Counted from the stretch's first letter, positions 36,157-46,293 are shown. The stretch: DNA of 48,163 nucleotides from an uncultured Opitutaceae bacterium (GCA_903929355.1 CAIYUN010000021.1:1-48163), one strand, 5' to 3'. A program made the numbers and translations. The notes: generated by a model from the sequence alone, not told the origin.

Positions 36157-37366
36157 CCCCGCGCCGACGGCGCCGACGGCCTTGCCAGCCGGTCAGGGCC
36201 ACGCCCGCGCCCATGAGCCAGGCGCCGTAGGTGGACGGCTCCGGGATCGGGGTTTTGGCGAAGCCGATGCCGTTGACCGCGACCAGGTCGATGCCGCCGG
36301 ACAACGTGCCGGTGTCACCGGTCATGATCGGATAGGAGGTGGAGTTGGTGTAACTGGTGCCGCCGAGACTGGCGAGTGTCGTGGTGTCGTCGGGCGCCAT
36401 GACGGAATAACCGTAGACGGTCAGGCCGCCGGTGATCTCGGCGCCGGTGATGCCGAAATCCGAGAGCGAGAACACCACCCCGGCGATGCCCTGCGAGGCT
36501 GTCTCGGTGAGGGCGTCAAAGGTGCTGAGATTGTCGCCCTCGCCGTTGTCGTCGCGGGCGATGGTGTAATTGAAGGCGCCGTACGAATTGACCGCGTCGT
36601 AATTGGCCGACGTGGCCTTGAGGACCTTGAGTGCGGGCACGCTGGCGTTGGTGTAGATGGGGTTGCCGTTGACATCGTAGCCCGTGATGAGGGCGATGTT
36701 AAACGGGTCGTGGGCGGTGGCGCCGGCGTTGCCGCGGTCAAACACGGCGAGGGCCAGGCTGGACAAGATGGACGAACCGGTCAGGCCGAGGCTGGTCGTC
36801 TGGCCGCCGGTCGTGGTCAGGGAGCCAAAAAGAAAGTCAATCCGCTCGATGTTGCTCTGGTTGGGCACCGTGTTGTTGTTGTCATTGACGAACAGATTGT
36901 CGGAGCCGCGGTAAAGGTTGTTGCCGAGCAGGACATCCTTGGCGTTGGTGTCGTAGGCGGAGAGCAGGCTCGCGGTCGAGGTGTTCGCATACCAGACGGA
37001 GAAGCCGTTGTTGTTGGCATCGGTGTCGCCGGAGACGGTGTAGGTGCCGGTGTTGCGGCGGATGACGGAGGCGGTGGCGTTGCCCGCGCCAGTCGGGTAG
37101 TAAACGTATTGGTTGCCCGAACTGTCCGTAAAAGAGTAAATCTGCAGGTCGTTGTTGGTGGCGGCGAACGTCCCGCTGTTGGTGCCCGAGGTGATCAAGC
37201 CGGTCTCAAGATTGGGGTCGTTGACACTGGTCTGGGTGGTGAGGGTCGTCGAGATGCTCGTGATCGCCAACTGGGCTTGCGCCTGCGGCTGCAGCCAAGC
37301 CAGACTCGCCGCGAGCATGAAAGCCAGCGACCAACGTCTGCGAAGGAATTCCTTGCACCAGTTCAT
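36137..37366 (-). CDS. PEP-CTERM sorting domain protein
   Basis: A 409-residue exported protein. The signal peptide is LAFMLAASLAWLQPQAQAQ. The body is rich in Asn, Thr, Ser and Asp (QIYSFTDSSGNQYVYYPTGA, NGFSVWYANTSTASLLSAYD) and lacks cysteine after the signal region, as usual in this class. The C-terminus has the sorting signal IPEPSTYGAWLMGAGVALTG and a strongly basic tail QGRRRRRRG. Exosortase processing is expected; the exosortase gene is not in the window. A 26-bp perfect palindrome spans its start codon, and the divergent TPR gene begins 50 bp away. Its 3' end overlaps the ligase gene by 20 bp. Confidence 0.92.
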   Translation of the reverse strand: MNWCKEFLRRRWSLAFMLAASLAWLQPQAQAQLAITSISTTLTTQTSVNDPNLETGLITSGTNSGTFAATNNDLQIYSFTDSSGNQYVYYPTGAGNATASVIRRNTGTYTVSGDTDANNNGFSVWYANTSTASLLSAYDTNAKDVLLGNNLYRGSDNLFVNDNNNTVPNQSNIERIDFLFGSLTTTGGQTTSLGLTGSSILSSLALAVFDRGNAGATAHDPFNIALITGYDVNGNPIYTNASVPALKVLKATSANYDAVNSYGAFNYTIARDDNGEGDNLSTFDALTETASQGIAGVVFSLSDFGITGAEITGGLTVYGYSVMAPDDTTTLASLGGTSYTNSTSYPIMTGDTGTLSGGIDLVAVNGIGFAKTPIPEPSTYGAWLMGAGVALTGWQGRRRRRRGVTLPKA

Positions 37367-37388
37367 CTAGGGGTATACCCCTAGATGA
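37363..37388. promoter_or_regulatory. Perfect 26-bp palindrome over the PEP-CTERM start codon (operator candidate)
   Basis: TCATCTAGGGGTA and TACCCCTAGATGA meet with no spacer, so 13-bp half-sites are perfectly symmetric. The centre AGGGGTA/TACCCCT fits the heptamer TACYYMT known for NarL-type response regulators, placed back-to-back. It covers the ATG of the minus-strand gene (37364-37366) and lies 28 bp before the plus-strand TPR gene. Confidence 0.6.
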
Positions 37389-37416
37389 TCGTTGCAGTTG
37401 GTCAACTCCAATTTTA

Positions 37417-39135
37417 ATGAATCTGCCCGAATTTCCCTGGTCCCGTTATCCTTCGATGGGGCAGCCGCCAACCTCGGGGCCGCAATGGCGCCGGTGGTGG
37501 ATCGCGTTGGCGGCGGTCCTGACCGTCGGCCTGCTCGGTGTGGCCGGCTACTGGGGGGTGGGGTACTGGACCGCCTGGCGGGAAAAGCAAAATCTGGCGG
37601 AGGCTGAAACCGCCTTTTTTGCGCATGACTTCGCGCGGACCCGGTTGTTGCTGGAGCAGGCCGTGCAGGTCAATCCCCGCGACCTCGAGGCGCGTCGGCA
37701 GCTGGCTGAGTTTTACGGGCGGTTCAACCTCCCGTTGGCGCTCGCCACCTGGCGGGAGGCCGTGCTGCTGGAACCGGAGCGCGACGAACCCCGGCTGGCC
37801 CTCGCGGCCTGCGCGCTCCAGCTCAACCAGCCGGAAATCGCGCGCGAAACACTGGCCTATGTGTCGGCCGCCGGGCGAAACAGCCTGGAGTTTCACCGGC
37901 TCCAGGCCGGGCTGGCCATGATGGCCGCCGACCAGCCGGCCCTGCAACATGAGCTTGAGATCATGACCCAGCTGGATCCGGGGGGGCTCCGCGCCAAGTT
38001 CGACCTGGCCGCGCTGCAGTTCGTCTCCCCCGACCCGGCGACTGCGGCGACGGGCCGGGCCGGGCTGGTCGCGCTGGCCCGGGGCGGCCCGCTGGGCATT
38101 CGCGCCACGTTGGAATTGCTGCGGCGGGCCGGGGCTTCCCCGCAGCCGAAGGAGGAATGGAACCACCTGACCCATGAAATTCTGCCGACGGCGCCGGTGG
38201 CGGCCGACTGGATGTTCCTCGTCCACAAAATGGAGGCCCAGCCCGCACCCGAACCCAACGACGCGGCGGCGCTGATCAACTGGATGGGACACACGGGTCT
38301 CGCACGCGACGCGCTGGTTTGGTTCGGCACCCTTGAGGCCAAGGACCAGGCGGCGCCGGAAGTGCGCGAGGCCCAGGCCGACTGTGCGGCGCGGCTGCAC
38401 GACTGGCCGCTGCTGCAAAGCCTGGTCGCAGCGGGCGCCTGGGGGGTCACGCCGGCCGAGGTGGTGAACCTGGCCTTTGCGGCGCGCGTGCAACAGGAGG
38501 GAGGGCACTCCGACCATGCCCGCACCACCTGGGGCGACGCGCTCGAACAGGCCCAAACTGCGCCGCGGGTGCTGCGGGTGTTGCTGCGGCTGAGCGAAAG
38601 CTGGTCCTGGCCGGAGGCGACCAAGGTGACGCTCTGGCGCCTGGCGGAGAACGATCCCGGCGAAACCTCCTCCTGGCGTGCGCTGGCCGCCGGGGCGGAG
38701 GCCGAGGCCGACAGCGCGGAAGCGTGGAAGGTGGCCCAAGGCTGGGCGCGGGCGCAACCCGGCAGCCCGGCGGCGCAGGCGCGGATGCAATGGGTTGGCG
38801 GGCTGCTGGAGCAAGGCGGGCCGGAGTTGGCCACCGCCATCCGCGCCGCGTTCACGGCTCCGGCGGCCCCGCCGGAGTCGCGGGCCGCGGGCGCGCTGCT
38901 GCTGCTGCGGGCCGACCGGGCGGAGGAGGCCCGGGCCGCCCTGGCCCCCCACGAGGCGGAATTTGCCGCCGCCCCGCGGGCCGCGCTCATCTATGGAGCA
39001 GTGCTGGCGGCCACCGGCCAGGCGGCTGCCAGCGAGCGCTGGCTGGTGGCGGCGGGCAAGGTCAGGCTCCTGCCCCAGGAACGGGCGCTGCTCGAGCAGG
39101 CCCGCGCCCTGAATGCCGCCGCATCAGGCCCTTGA
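37417..39135 (+). CDS. TPR membrane protein, divergent from a PEP-CTERM gene
   Basis: A 572-residue protein with a cytoplasmic leader, one membrane helix (WIALAAVLTVGLLGVAGYWG, about 28-47) and a long helical region outside the membrane. The first TPRs are clear: LAEAETAFFAHDFARTRLLL, VNPRDLEARRQLAEFYGRFN and LALATWREAVLLEPERDEPR. Later repeats are degenerate but keep the helical pattern to the C-terminus (ALIYGAVLAATGQAAASERW). TPR proteins of this shape accompany exosortase/PEP-CTERM and polysaccharide systems (family knowledge). A shared palindrome with the neighbouring PEP-CTERM gene suggests joint control. Coding is G/C rich and regular. Confidence 0.87.
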   Translation: MNLPEFPWSRYPSMGQPPTSGPQWRRWWIALAAVLTVGLLGVAGYWGVGYWTAWREKQNLAEAETAFFAHDFARTRLLLEQAVQVNPRDLEARRQLAEFYGRFNLPLALATWREAVLLEPERDEPRLALAACALQLNQPEIARETLAYVSAAGRNSLEFHRLQAGLAMMAADQPALQHELEIMTQLDPGGLRAKFDLAALQFVSPDPATAATGRAGLVALARGGPLGIRATLELLRRAGASPQPKEEWNHLTHEILPTAPVAADWMFLVHKMEAQPAPEPNDAAALINWMGHTGLARDALVWFGTLEAKDQAAPEVREAQADCAARLHDWPLLQSLVAAGAWGVTPAEVVNLAFAARVQQEGGHSDHARTTWGDALEQAQTAPRVLRVLLRLSESWSWPEATKVTLWRLAENDPGETSSWRALAAGAEAEADSAEAWKVAQGWARAQPGSPAAQARMQWVGGLLEQGGPELATAIRAAFTAPAAPPESRAAGALLLLRADRAEEARAALAPHEAEFAAAPRAALIYGAVLAATGQAAASERWLVAAGKVRLLPQERALLEQARALNAAASGP

Positions 39136-39273
39136 GGCCAAGGCGCTTGCTTCTCCGCCGGTTTAGGGTCACTAATAAACCCGCGGGCTACCCCGGGGTG
39201 CCCCCGCCCTCCTTTACATTGAGGGCATGGCGGCTTTGCCTTTCCGGCCGGCCACCACCCCCTCTTGTTCGCG

Positions 39274-40047
39274 ATGCAACCCGTCGTCTCGCTTTTCACC
39301 TCCTCCATCGGACGCAAGTTTCTGATGGCGGCGACCGGCTTGGTCCTGATCCTGTTTGTGATCGGCCACCTGGTGGGCAACCTCCAGATCTTTGAGCATC
39401 CGGACAAGATCAACGGTTACGCCCATTTTCTCCAGTCCCTCGGCCCGGCGCTCTGGGTTGCGCGGATCGTGCTGCTGGGTTGCGTGATCATCCATGTCTG
39501 GGCCGCGACGGTGCTGACCCTGGAGAGCCGCCGCGCCCGCGGCGGCGAGCCCTACGCGGTGAAGACCTGGCTGCAGGCCACGTTCGCCTCGCGCTACATG
39601 CGGTGGACGGGCTATGTCGTGCTCGCCTTCATCTGCTATCATCTCGCGCAGTTCACGCTCGGCGTGGCGCAAACCGGCACCTTCAAGGCCAACCTGCCAC
39701 CCTACACGATGCAGGCGGATTACCGGGTGCTCGGCTTCACCGTCGTCCGCGCCGGCGCCGTGGTGCAGGATGTGCGCAGCATGGTGGTGCTGGGCTTCCA
39801 AAACGTCGTGGTCGCGGTCTTTTATCTCATCGCGGTCGGCCTGCTTTCGCTGCACCTGCTGCACGGCGCGGACAGCCTGTTCCAGACCTTCGGCTGGCGC
39901 AACGCCCGGTGGTCGCGCGCGCTGCGCGCGGTCGTCACGGCGGGCTGTGCCGCCTATTTCCTGGGCAACCTTGCCATCCCCGGCGCGGTGCTGGCCGGAG
40001 TGCTCCAGCCCCTCGCCCCCGCCGCCACCCAGGTGGTCGGCCACTAA
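39274..40047 (+). CDS. sdhC: Succinate dehydrogenase cytochrome b subunit (B. subtilis/epsilon type)
   Basis: A 257-residue membrane protein with five helices, the single-subunit type-B anchor that binds two haems b. It begins SLFTSSIGRKFLMAATGLVL, then ILFVIGHLVGNLQIF (helix I haem His). The other helices include VLLGCVIIHVWAATVLT, VVLAFICYHLAQFTLG, VVAVFYLIAVGLLSLHLLHG and AVVTAGCAAYFLGNLAIP, each with candidate haem histidines where expected. This subunit passes electrons between quinone and the iron-sulfur subunit. I chose the ATG at 39274; a TTG three codons earlier is possible. sdhA begins 6 bp after the stop, so it heads the operon. Confidence 0.95.
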   Translation: MQPVVSLFTSSIGRKFLMAATGLVLILFVIGHLVGNLQIFEHPDKINGYAHFLQSLGPALWVARIVLLGCVIIHVWAATVLTLESRRARGGEPYAVKTWLQATFASRYMRWTGYVVLAFICYHLAQFTLGVAQTGTFKANLPPYTMQADYRVLGFTVVRAGAVVQDVRSMVVLGFQNVVVAVFYLIAVGLLSLHLLHGADSLFQTFGWRNARWSRALRAVVTAGCAAYFLGNLAIPGAVLAGVLQPLAPAATQVVGH

Positions 40048-40053
40048 CCCGCC

Positions 40054-41976
<1,923 letters not shown>

Positions 41977-41983
41977 GACGTAA

Positions 41984-42410
41984 GATTTACGAGGAACGAT
42001 TTACGATTTACGAGCCGGAGGCACCATGACGAAACAGGAACTTCTCCAACGGACGAAAACTTACGCGTTGCGCGTGATCAAGGCGGTGCGGGCGCTGCCG
42101 AAGGATGACGTGGCCGAAGTGCTCGGGCGTCAGTTGCTGCGATCTGGCACCTCGGTCGGGGCCAACCAACGGGCGGCGTGCCGGGCAAAATCATCGGCGG
42201 ACTTCCTCAACAAGCTCAAGATTGTCGAGGAGGAATGTGACGAGAGCTTCTTCTGGATGGAGCTGCTGGTGGAGTCAGAAACATTGCCGTTGCGCCGGCT
42301 CGAGGCCTTGCTGGGTGAAGGCGACGGAATCCTCTCCATCATCGTCGCCGCCATCAAATCCACGCGCGCCGCCCGCAGTGCGTAAATCGTAATTCGTAAA
42401 GTCGTAAATC
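41984..42410. mobile_element. Candidate four-helix-bundle cassette inserted in the sdh operon
   Basis: The left arm (41984-42013) is GATTTACGAGGAACGATTTA followed by CGATTTACGA. The right arm (42381-42410) is CGTAAATCGTAATTC followed by GTAAAGTCGTAAATC. Read on the opposite strand the right arm is GATTTACGACTTTACGAATT plus ACGATTTACG, so the arms are imperfect inverted repeats of each other built from GATTTACGA. They frame one gene. The stop codon of that gene lies within the right arm. Insertion between two genes that are otherwise adjacent in such operons suggests mobility; that is inference. Confidence 0.6.
42026..42385 (+). CDS. Four-helix-bundle protein (S23/Avd-like)
   Basis: A 119-residue all-helical protein of the TIGR02436/PF05635 family, first known from intervening sequences in 23S rRNA genes. 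Typical landmarks are RTKTYALRVIKAVRALP, the motif LGRQLLRSGTSVGANQRAAC, SSADFLNKLKIVEEECDESF and WMELLVESETLPL. The molecular function of the free-standing family is unknown; a relative (Avd) assists retrohoming in diversity-generating retroelements. It has a good Shine-Dalgarno, GGAGG at 42017-42021, four bases before the ATG, which most neighbours lack. It lies between sdhA and sdhB, inside inverted arms, and is transcribed with them. No reverse transcriptase is near. Confidence 0.92.
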   Translation: MTKQELLQRTKTYALRVIKAVRALPKDDVAEVLGRQLLRSGTSVGANQRAACRAKSSADFLNKLKIVEEECDESFFWMELLVESETLPLRRLEALLGEGDGILSIIVAAIKSTRAARSA

Positions 42411-42419
42411 CTCCTTTCC

Positions 42420-43229
42420 ATGGTCGCCCTCGCCACCCCCCGCACGCTCTCCGTCACCCTCCGCGTCTGGCGCCAGGCCGGCCCCGGCCAGCCGGGTAAA
42501 TTCGTGGACTATCCGGCGAAGGACCTCAGCCCCAACATGTCCTTCCTCGAGCTGCTCGACGTGGTGAACGACGGGCTCACCCTGCAGGGCGGCGAGCCGA
42601 TCGCGTTTGCCCACGACTGCCGCGAGGGCATCTGCGGCACCTGCTCGTGCACGATCAACGGCAAGCCGCACGGCCCCGGCCAGGGCATCGCCACCTGCCA
42701 GCTTTACCTGCGGACCTTCCGCGACGGCGACGTGATCGTGGTCGAGCCGTTCCGCGCGCGTGCGTTTCCGGTGGTCAAGGACCTGGTCACCGACCGCACC
42801 GCGTTCGACCGGATCCAGCAGGCCGGCGGCTTCATCACCGCGCGCGCGGGCTCCGCGCCGGAGGCCAACGCGCTGCCCGTGCCCAAGGGGGACGCCGACC
42901 TCGCGATGGACGCCGCGCAGTGCATCGGCTGCGGGGCGTGCGTCGCGGCGTGCAAGAACGCCAGTGCGATGCTGTTTGTCGCGGCCAAGGTCTCGCATCT
43001 CGGCCTCCTGCCGCAGGGCCAGGCCGAGCGCGACCGCCGCGTGCTCGCGATGGTCGCCACCATGGACTCCCTCGGGTTTGGCGGCTGCTCCAACCAATAC
43101 GAGTGCAGCGCCGCGTGCCCGAAGCTGATCTCGCACGATTTCATCGCGCGGCTGAACCGCGACTACCTCACCGCCAGCCTGCGGGCCACGTTCCAGCCCG
43201 AGCCCGCCGGCGGCGGCGGCGCGGGCTGA
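42420..43229 (+). CDS. sdhB: Succinate dehydrogenase/fumarate reductase iron-sulfur subunit
   Basis: A 269-residue subunit with three Fe-S clusters that link the flavin to the haem anchor. The 2Fe-2S ligands are C67, C72 and C75 in CREGICGTC, plus C93. The 4Fe-4S motif is [11 protein letters not shown] (C168, C171, C174) with C178-type continuation. The 3Fe-4S motif is [15 protein letters not shown]. Its start lies 9 bp after the right arm of the four-helix-bundle cassette, with no Shine-Dalgarno of its own; the sequence before it (TCCTCCTTTCC) is anti-Shine-Dalgarno-like. Translation may therefore depend on readthrough coupling across the cassette. A Gly-rich tail ends the protein. Confidence 0.96.
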   Translation: MVALATPRTLSVTLRVWRQAGPGQPGKFVDYPAKDLSPNMSFLELLDVVNDGLTLQGGEPIAFAHDCREGICGTCSCTINGKPHGPGQGIATCQLYLRTFRDGDVIVVEPFRARAFPVVKDLVTDRTAFDRIQQAGGFITARAGSAPEANALPVPKGDADLAMDAAQCIGCGACVAACKNASAMLFVAAKVSHLGLLPQGQAERDRRVLAMVATMDSLGFGGCSNQYECSAACPKLISHDFIARLNRDYLTASLRATFQPEPAGGGGAG

Positions 43230-43273
43230 GGGCGGTGGAGGGTCTGCTTCCCGGGGTGGGGCGTGGCCGGCTT

Positions 43274-43334
43274 GTCCGCCGTAGCTTTGGCGAAGGTGGA
43301 AGGCTTGGCGAAGGCGGACGGGCGCGCCGTCCGG
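43274..43334. repeat. REP-like sequence with direct and inverted words
   Basis: GTCCGCC (43274) pairs with GGCGGAC (43313). Between them GTAGCTTTGGCGAAGG carries GTAG, and TTGGCGAAGG is repeated directly at 43287 and 43305. An alternative hairpin CGGACGG-GCGCG-CCGTCCG (43315-43333) follows and could act as the sdh transcript end, without a U-run. Confidence 0.6.
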
Positions 43335-43453
43335 CAACCTGCCAGGATCTGAGAGCAGGGCGCTGATTCATGAATGCTCATAAGCTAATGATGATGTATG
43401 ATAAACCACCGTTGGAAAACCAGGACGAAAACTGTTACGAACGGTCAGATTTG

Positions 43454-43525
43454 AACCACTGATGGACACTGATGAACACTGATTCTGAGGATCGGATCAG
43501 TGTGGATGAGTGTGCATAAGTGGTT
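43454..43525. repeat. CACTGATGAA-type palindrome, copy B
   Basis: The left arm is AACCACTGATGGACACTGAT followed by GAACACTGAT. The spacer TCTGAGGATCGG is shared with copy A. The right arm ends TGTGCATAAGTGGTT. Left and right arms are 30 nt each and pair with mismatches at every third or so position, the conserved part being AACCACT at the ends. Confidence 0.88.
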
Positions 43526-43631
43526 AAAGGTCTCAAAATTCATTCCTTCATGAATCAGCAGTGACAGAGATGTACCGCCGCCGATTTGACGCTCGCCAAA
43601 AAGCGCCGGTCGCGCAGCCTGCCTCGTTCAC

Positions 43632-45158
43632 ATGAGCATCGCCCCCGTTGAACCGCCCCCGCCCGCCGGTCGCCGTTGGGGACTGGTGTTGGGCGCCGCA
43701 CTGGCGGCGATGGCGTTGTCCACGTTCTTCTTCGCGCCGCGCCTTGTGGTGTGGCGGGCGTTCGGCGTGCCGTCCCTCGCCTCCAACATCGAGATTTTCC
43801 GCTCGCCGCGGTTTTTGCACCAGGTGGCGCAGCCGTTTGACCGCATCACGGTCGCCTCCGACCAGGTCATCCAGTGGCGGCTGCTGTTTCCGTTGCTGGC
43901 CCATGGGTTGCACCTGCCGGTGGTCGTGCTCTGGATCCTGCCGTGGGTCGGCTGCCTGCTCGCGCTCGCGACGGCCGCCCGGATGCTGTGGATCCACACC
44001 CGCGACGTGCGCCTGGTCTGGCTCGGCACGCTGCTGACCGCCACCTGCTCGTGGTATTTCGTCGCCACCGGCTGGGTGTTCTATTTCGACGGCTGGCTCA
44101 TGGCGGCGCTGCTGCTGGCCGCGTTCGGCCGCTCCCGCGGGTGGCTGCTGGCGGCGGCGCTGCTGGCTCCCTGGGTGGACGAGCGCTTCATCCTCGCCCT
44201 GCCCTTGTGCCTCGTCGTGCGTTGGACCCAGTTGTCGCGCGATGAAAAATATCGCGTCCGCGACTGGCTGACGGATGCCGCGTGGCTCTCCGCTGGCGTC
44301 GCGCCGTATCTGGGTTTGCGCCTCTGGGCGTGGCGCGCGGGAGTGTGGCAGCCGGAGCAGAGCTACTTTGTCAACACCATCGGTTTCACCAGCCCGAAAG
44401 CGGTGATGGCCGAGGGCATGTGGTTTGGACTGCGGGCCGCGTGGCTGCCCGCCGTGCTCTGGCCGGTGTTGGTCTGGCGCCGTTCGCGGCCGGAGCTGGG
44501 TTTGACGGCTTTTCTCGTGCTGTTGGGTTCGGTGGTGTTTCATGTCGGCATGGCGGGGGATGTCAGCCGGTCGGCCAGTGTGGCGGTGCCGGCCCTCCTC
44601 GCCGGGGTCATGGCCTGGCGCGAATGGCCCGCCCGCTGGGCGATGTGCGTCCTCATTGGAGCGGGGGTGGCCAACTTTCTCCTGCCGGCCCGACATGTCG
44701 TGACGTCGGACCCGGTCTCCCGGATTCCGATCTATTATCTGCATACGGAGCTCGCGCAGTGGCGCCAACCGCCCGACCAGTTCAACCCCAAGGCCTACAA
44801 CGCCCTCGGGGTCCAGCAGACGCAGGCGCAAAAGATCCAGGAGGCCTACGATGCCTTCTCCACGGCCATCGGGCTGGATCCCGGCTTCGCCCCTGCGTTG
44901 GTCAACCGCGGGGTGTTGCTTTACAACCATCAGCAGAAGCAGGAGGCCCTGGCGGACTTCAACCAAGCGGTCGCTCAGGATCCGCAATTGTGGGATGCGC
45001 GCTACAGCCGGGCGATCGCCTTGGGCGACACGGGCGAACCCGCCAAGGCGGCGGCGGACTTGGAATACCTTCTGGCCCATGCCCCGGCCGACTGGCCCAA
45101 CCTCGCCCAGGCCCGGTCCGCGCTGGCCGCGCTCCGCGCGCGCGGGGTCGGCCCGTGA
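43632..45158 (+). CDS. Polytopic membrane protein with C-terminal TPRs
   Basis: A 508-residue protein with about eight or nine membrane segments over residues 15-365 (LVLGAALAAMALSTFFFAP, VVVLWILPWVGCLLALATAA, GWLLAAALLAPWVDERFILA, LTAFLVLLGSVVFHVGMA and others), followed by two or three TPRs (FNPKAYNALGVQQTQAQKIQ, then FAPALVNRGVLLYNHQQKQE and LWDARYSRAIALGDTGEPAK). The architecture resembles Verrucomicrobial O-mannosyltransferase-like or polymer-ligase proteins with TPR tails, but I see no catalytic motif and give no enzyme call. A DER triad in LAPWVDERFIL might be functional. It stands alone on the plus strand. Confidence 0.85.
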   Translation: MSIAPVEPPPPAGRRWGLVLGAALAAMALSTFFFAPRLVVWRAFGVPSLASNIEIFRSPRFLHQVAQPFDRITVASDQVIQWRLLFPLLAHGLHLPVVVLWILPWVGCLLALATAARMLWIHTRDVRLVWLGTLLTATCSWYFVATGWVFYFDGWLMAALLLAAFGRSRGWLLAAALLAPWVDERFILALPLCLVVRWTQLSRDEKYRVRDWLTDAAWLSAGVAPYLGLRLWAWRAGVWQPEQSYFVNTIGFTSPKAVMAEGMWFGLRAAWLPAVLWPVLVWRRSRPELGLTAFLVLLGSVVFHVGMAGDVSRSASVAVPALLAGVMAWREWPARWAMCVLIGAGVANFLLPARHVVTSDPVSRIPIYYLHTELAQWRQPPDQFNPKAYNALGVQQTQAQKIQEAYDAFSTAIGLDPGFAPALVNRGVLLYNHQQKQEALADFNQAVAQDPQLWDARYSRAIALGDTGEPAKAAADLEYLLAHAPADWPNLAQARSALAALRARGVGP

Positions 45159-45228
45159 GCCGACGAAGGAGCGTGAAATGGTTGGTCCACGATGAACGAC
45201 CTGAAACCGCGGCTATCGGCAGACAGAG

Positions 45229-45330
45229 TTAACCACGGATTACACGGATAAACACGGATGGAAAAACGGCTGAGCTGAATCCAGGAAAATCCGAGATTGA
45301 TCCATTTTGATCCGGGTAATCAGTGGTTAA
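45229..45330. repeat. CACGGATTA palindrome
   Basis: The left arm is TTAACCACGGATTACACGGA followed by TAAACACGGAT. The right arm is ATTGATCCATTTTGATCC followed by GGGTAATCAGTGGTTAA. TTAACCAC and GTGGTTAA are exact complements at the ends; the inner words match loosely. It is a relative of the CACTGATGAA family with CGGAT in place of CTGAT. Confidence 0.75.
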
Positions 45331-45387
45331 CCACCTCCGATCTGCTTCCTCTGTTTCCTCAGTTCCCTCCTGTAAAAAATCCGTCCT

Positions 45388-45423
45388 CCGTTCCTGATTT
45401 CCTGATTTCCAAATTAAATCCGA
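45388..45423. repeat. Copy of the window-start hairpin arm
   Basis: CCGTTCCTGATTTCCTGATT, then TCC, then A-rich ATTAAAT and CGA. The complement of 32-68 reads the same for 23 nt and then differs in only a few bases. Only this single arm is found here. Confidence 0.75.
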
Positions 45424-45441
45424 CTTCAGCCCTTTCCCGGT

Positions 45442-46293
45442 TCAGGCCAGCCGCGCCAGCTTCTCCCCCACGTCGGTGCGCAGGCGGTCCAGGGCCGCGC
45501 CGGTGAAGGCGGCCACATCCAGCGACGGATCGGCGACGAGCGGCGTCAGGTCCATTGCCCAGGTGATGCCGGCGAGGCGGTCGGTGGCGCGCGCCGTGGC
45601 AAAGGTGGCATTAGCCGCGCGCCGGCCGAGGGTGGCGAGGTCGTAGCGTTTGCCGCCGGCGAGTTGGGAGTCGAAGATCCGCAGCAGCACCGCCGCCAGT
45701 TCGGGTCGGCGGCCGCTGTCGAGGGCCACCTTGGCATCGTCCGGCAGCCAGTCGAGGTCGCGCCAGACCTCGCAACCGAGCACCTGGCGCGGCCGCCGCG
45801 CCGGCGGCAGCGCGCGCAGGGCCTCCAGGCAGCGGAGCAGCGTGGCGACATGGGTGTCGTGCTTGTCCGCCGGGTTGTGCAGATAGACGACCTCGGGCGT
45901 GCCGGCGCCGAAGATCTGGGCCAGATCGGCGCGCACGCCAGCATGGCCGCGCGCCTTCACGTCGGCGCTGGGGTGGGCGAGCTGGAGCTGGACGGCATAA
46001 CCGCCCAGCGTGGCGGCGCGGCGTTGCTCTTCGCGGCGCACCGTGCGCATCTGCTCGTCGGTGTGCTGCGCATACGGACCGGCCCGGGGCGCGCCCGCGC
46101 CGTCGGTCACGACCACGCCGCCGAATGCCCGGTGGCGCGGCGCCTCGAGGCAGTCGCAGAGGCCGGCGTGGGCCATGATCTCGATGTCGTCCTGGTGCGC
46201 GGCCACGCACAGGTGCGTGACGCGCGCCATCGCGGCGGCGGCCCCGTCGCCATTGGGCACGAACACATCGGCGTCGGGGTGGGAGAAAGTCAT
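45442..46293 (-). CDS. PIG-L family deacetylase
   Basis: A 283-residue cytoplasmic zinc-dependent N-deacetylase of the LmbE/PIG-L family. The signature AAHQDD (H33, D35, D36) sits at the end of the first strand in place of the usual AHPDD. The third metal ligand region is HNPADKHDTHVATLL. GGVVVTDGAGA and RREEQRRAATLGG are also typical. Family members remove acetyl groups from N-acetylglucosamine-containing molecules such as GlcNAc-malate or GlcNAc-inositol. Substitution of Pro by Gln in the AHPDD motif is tolerated in some members. No bacillithiol or mycothiol genes are nearby, so the substrate is open. Confidence 0.92.
   Translation of the reverse strand: MTFSHPDADVFVPNGDGAAAAMARVTHLCVAAHQDDIEIMAHAGLCDCLEAPRHRAFGGVVVTDGAGAPRAGPYAQHTDEQMRTVRREEQRRAATLGGYAVQLQLAHPSADVKARGHAGVRADLAQIFGAGTPEVVYLHNPADKHDTHVATLLRCLEALRALPPARRPRQVLGCEVWRDLDWLPDDAKVALDSGRRPELAAVLLRIFDSQLAGGKRYDLATLGRRAANATFATARATDRLAGITWAMDLTPLVADPSLDVAAFTGAALDRLRTDVGEKLARLA

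Larger units (their letters stand above)
43230..43631. other. Intergenic region after sdhB
   Basis: No gene is seen. It holds a REP-like inverted sequence at 43274-43334 and the CACTGATGAA palindrome copy B at 43454-43525. The promoter for the downstream membrane/TPR gene should lie at its right end (43526-43631) but I cannot define it. Confidence 0.6.
45159..45441. other. Intergenic region with two repeat families
   Basis: It lies between convergent genes and has no supported coding. It holds the CACGGATTA palindrome (45229-45330) and, after pyrimidine-rich words CTTCCTCTGTTTCCTCAG, a copy of the hairpin arm found at the left end of the window (45388-45423). Confidence 0.6.

Noticed and set aside
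42026-42385. Avd-like protein as part of a diversity-generating retroelement
   Set aside because: There is no reverse transcriptase, no template/variable repeat pair and no C-type lectin target nearby.
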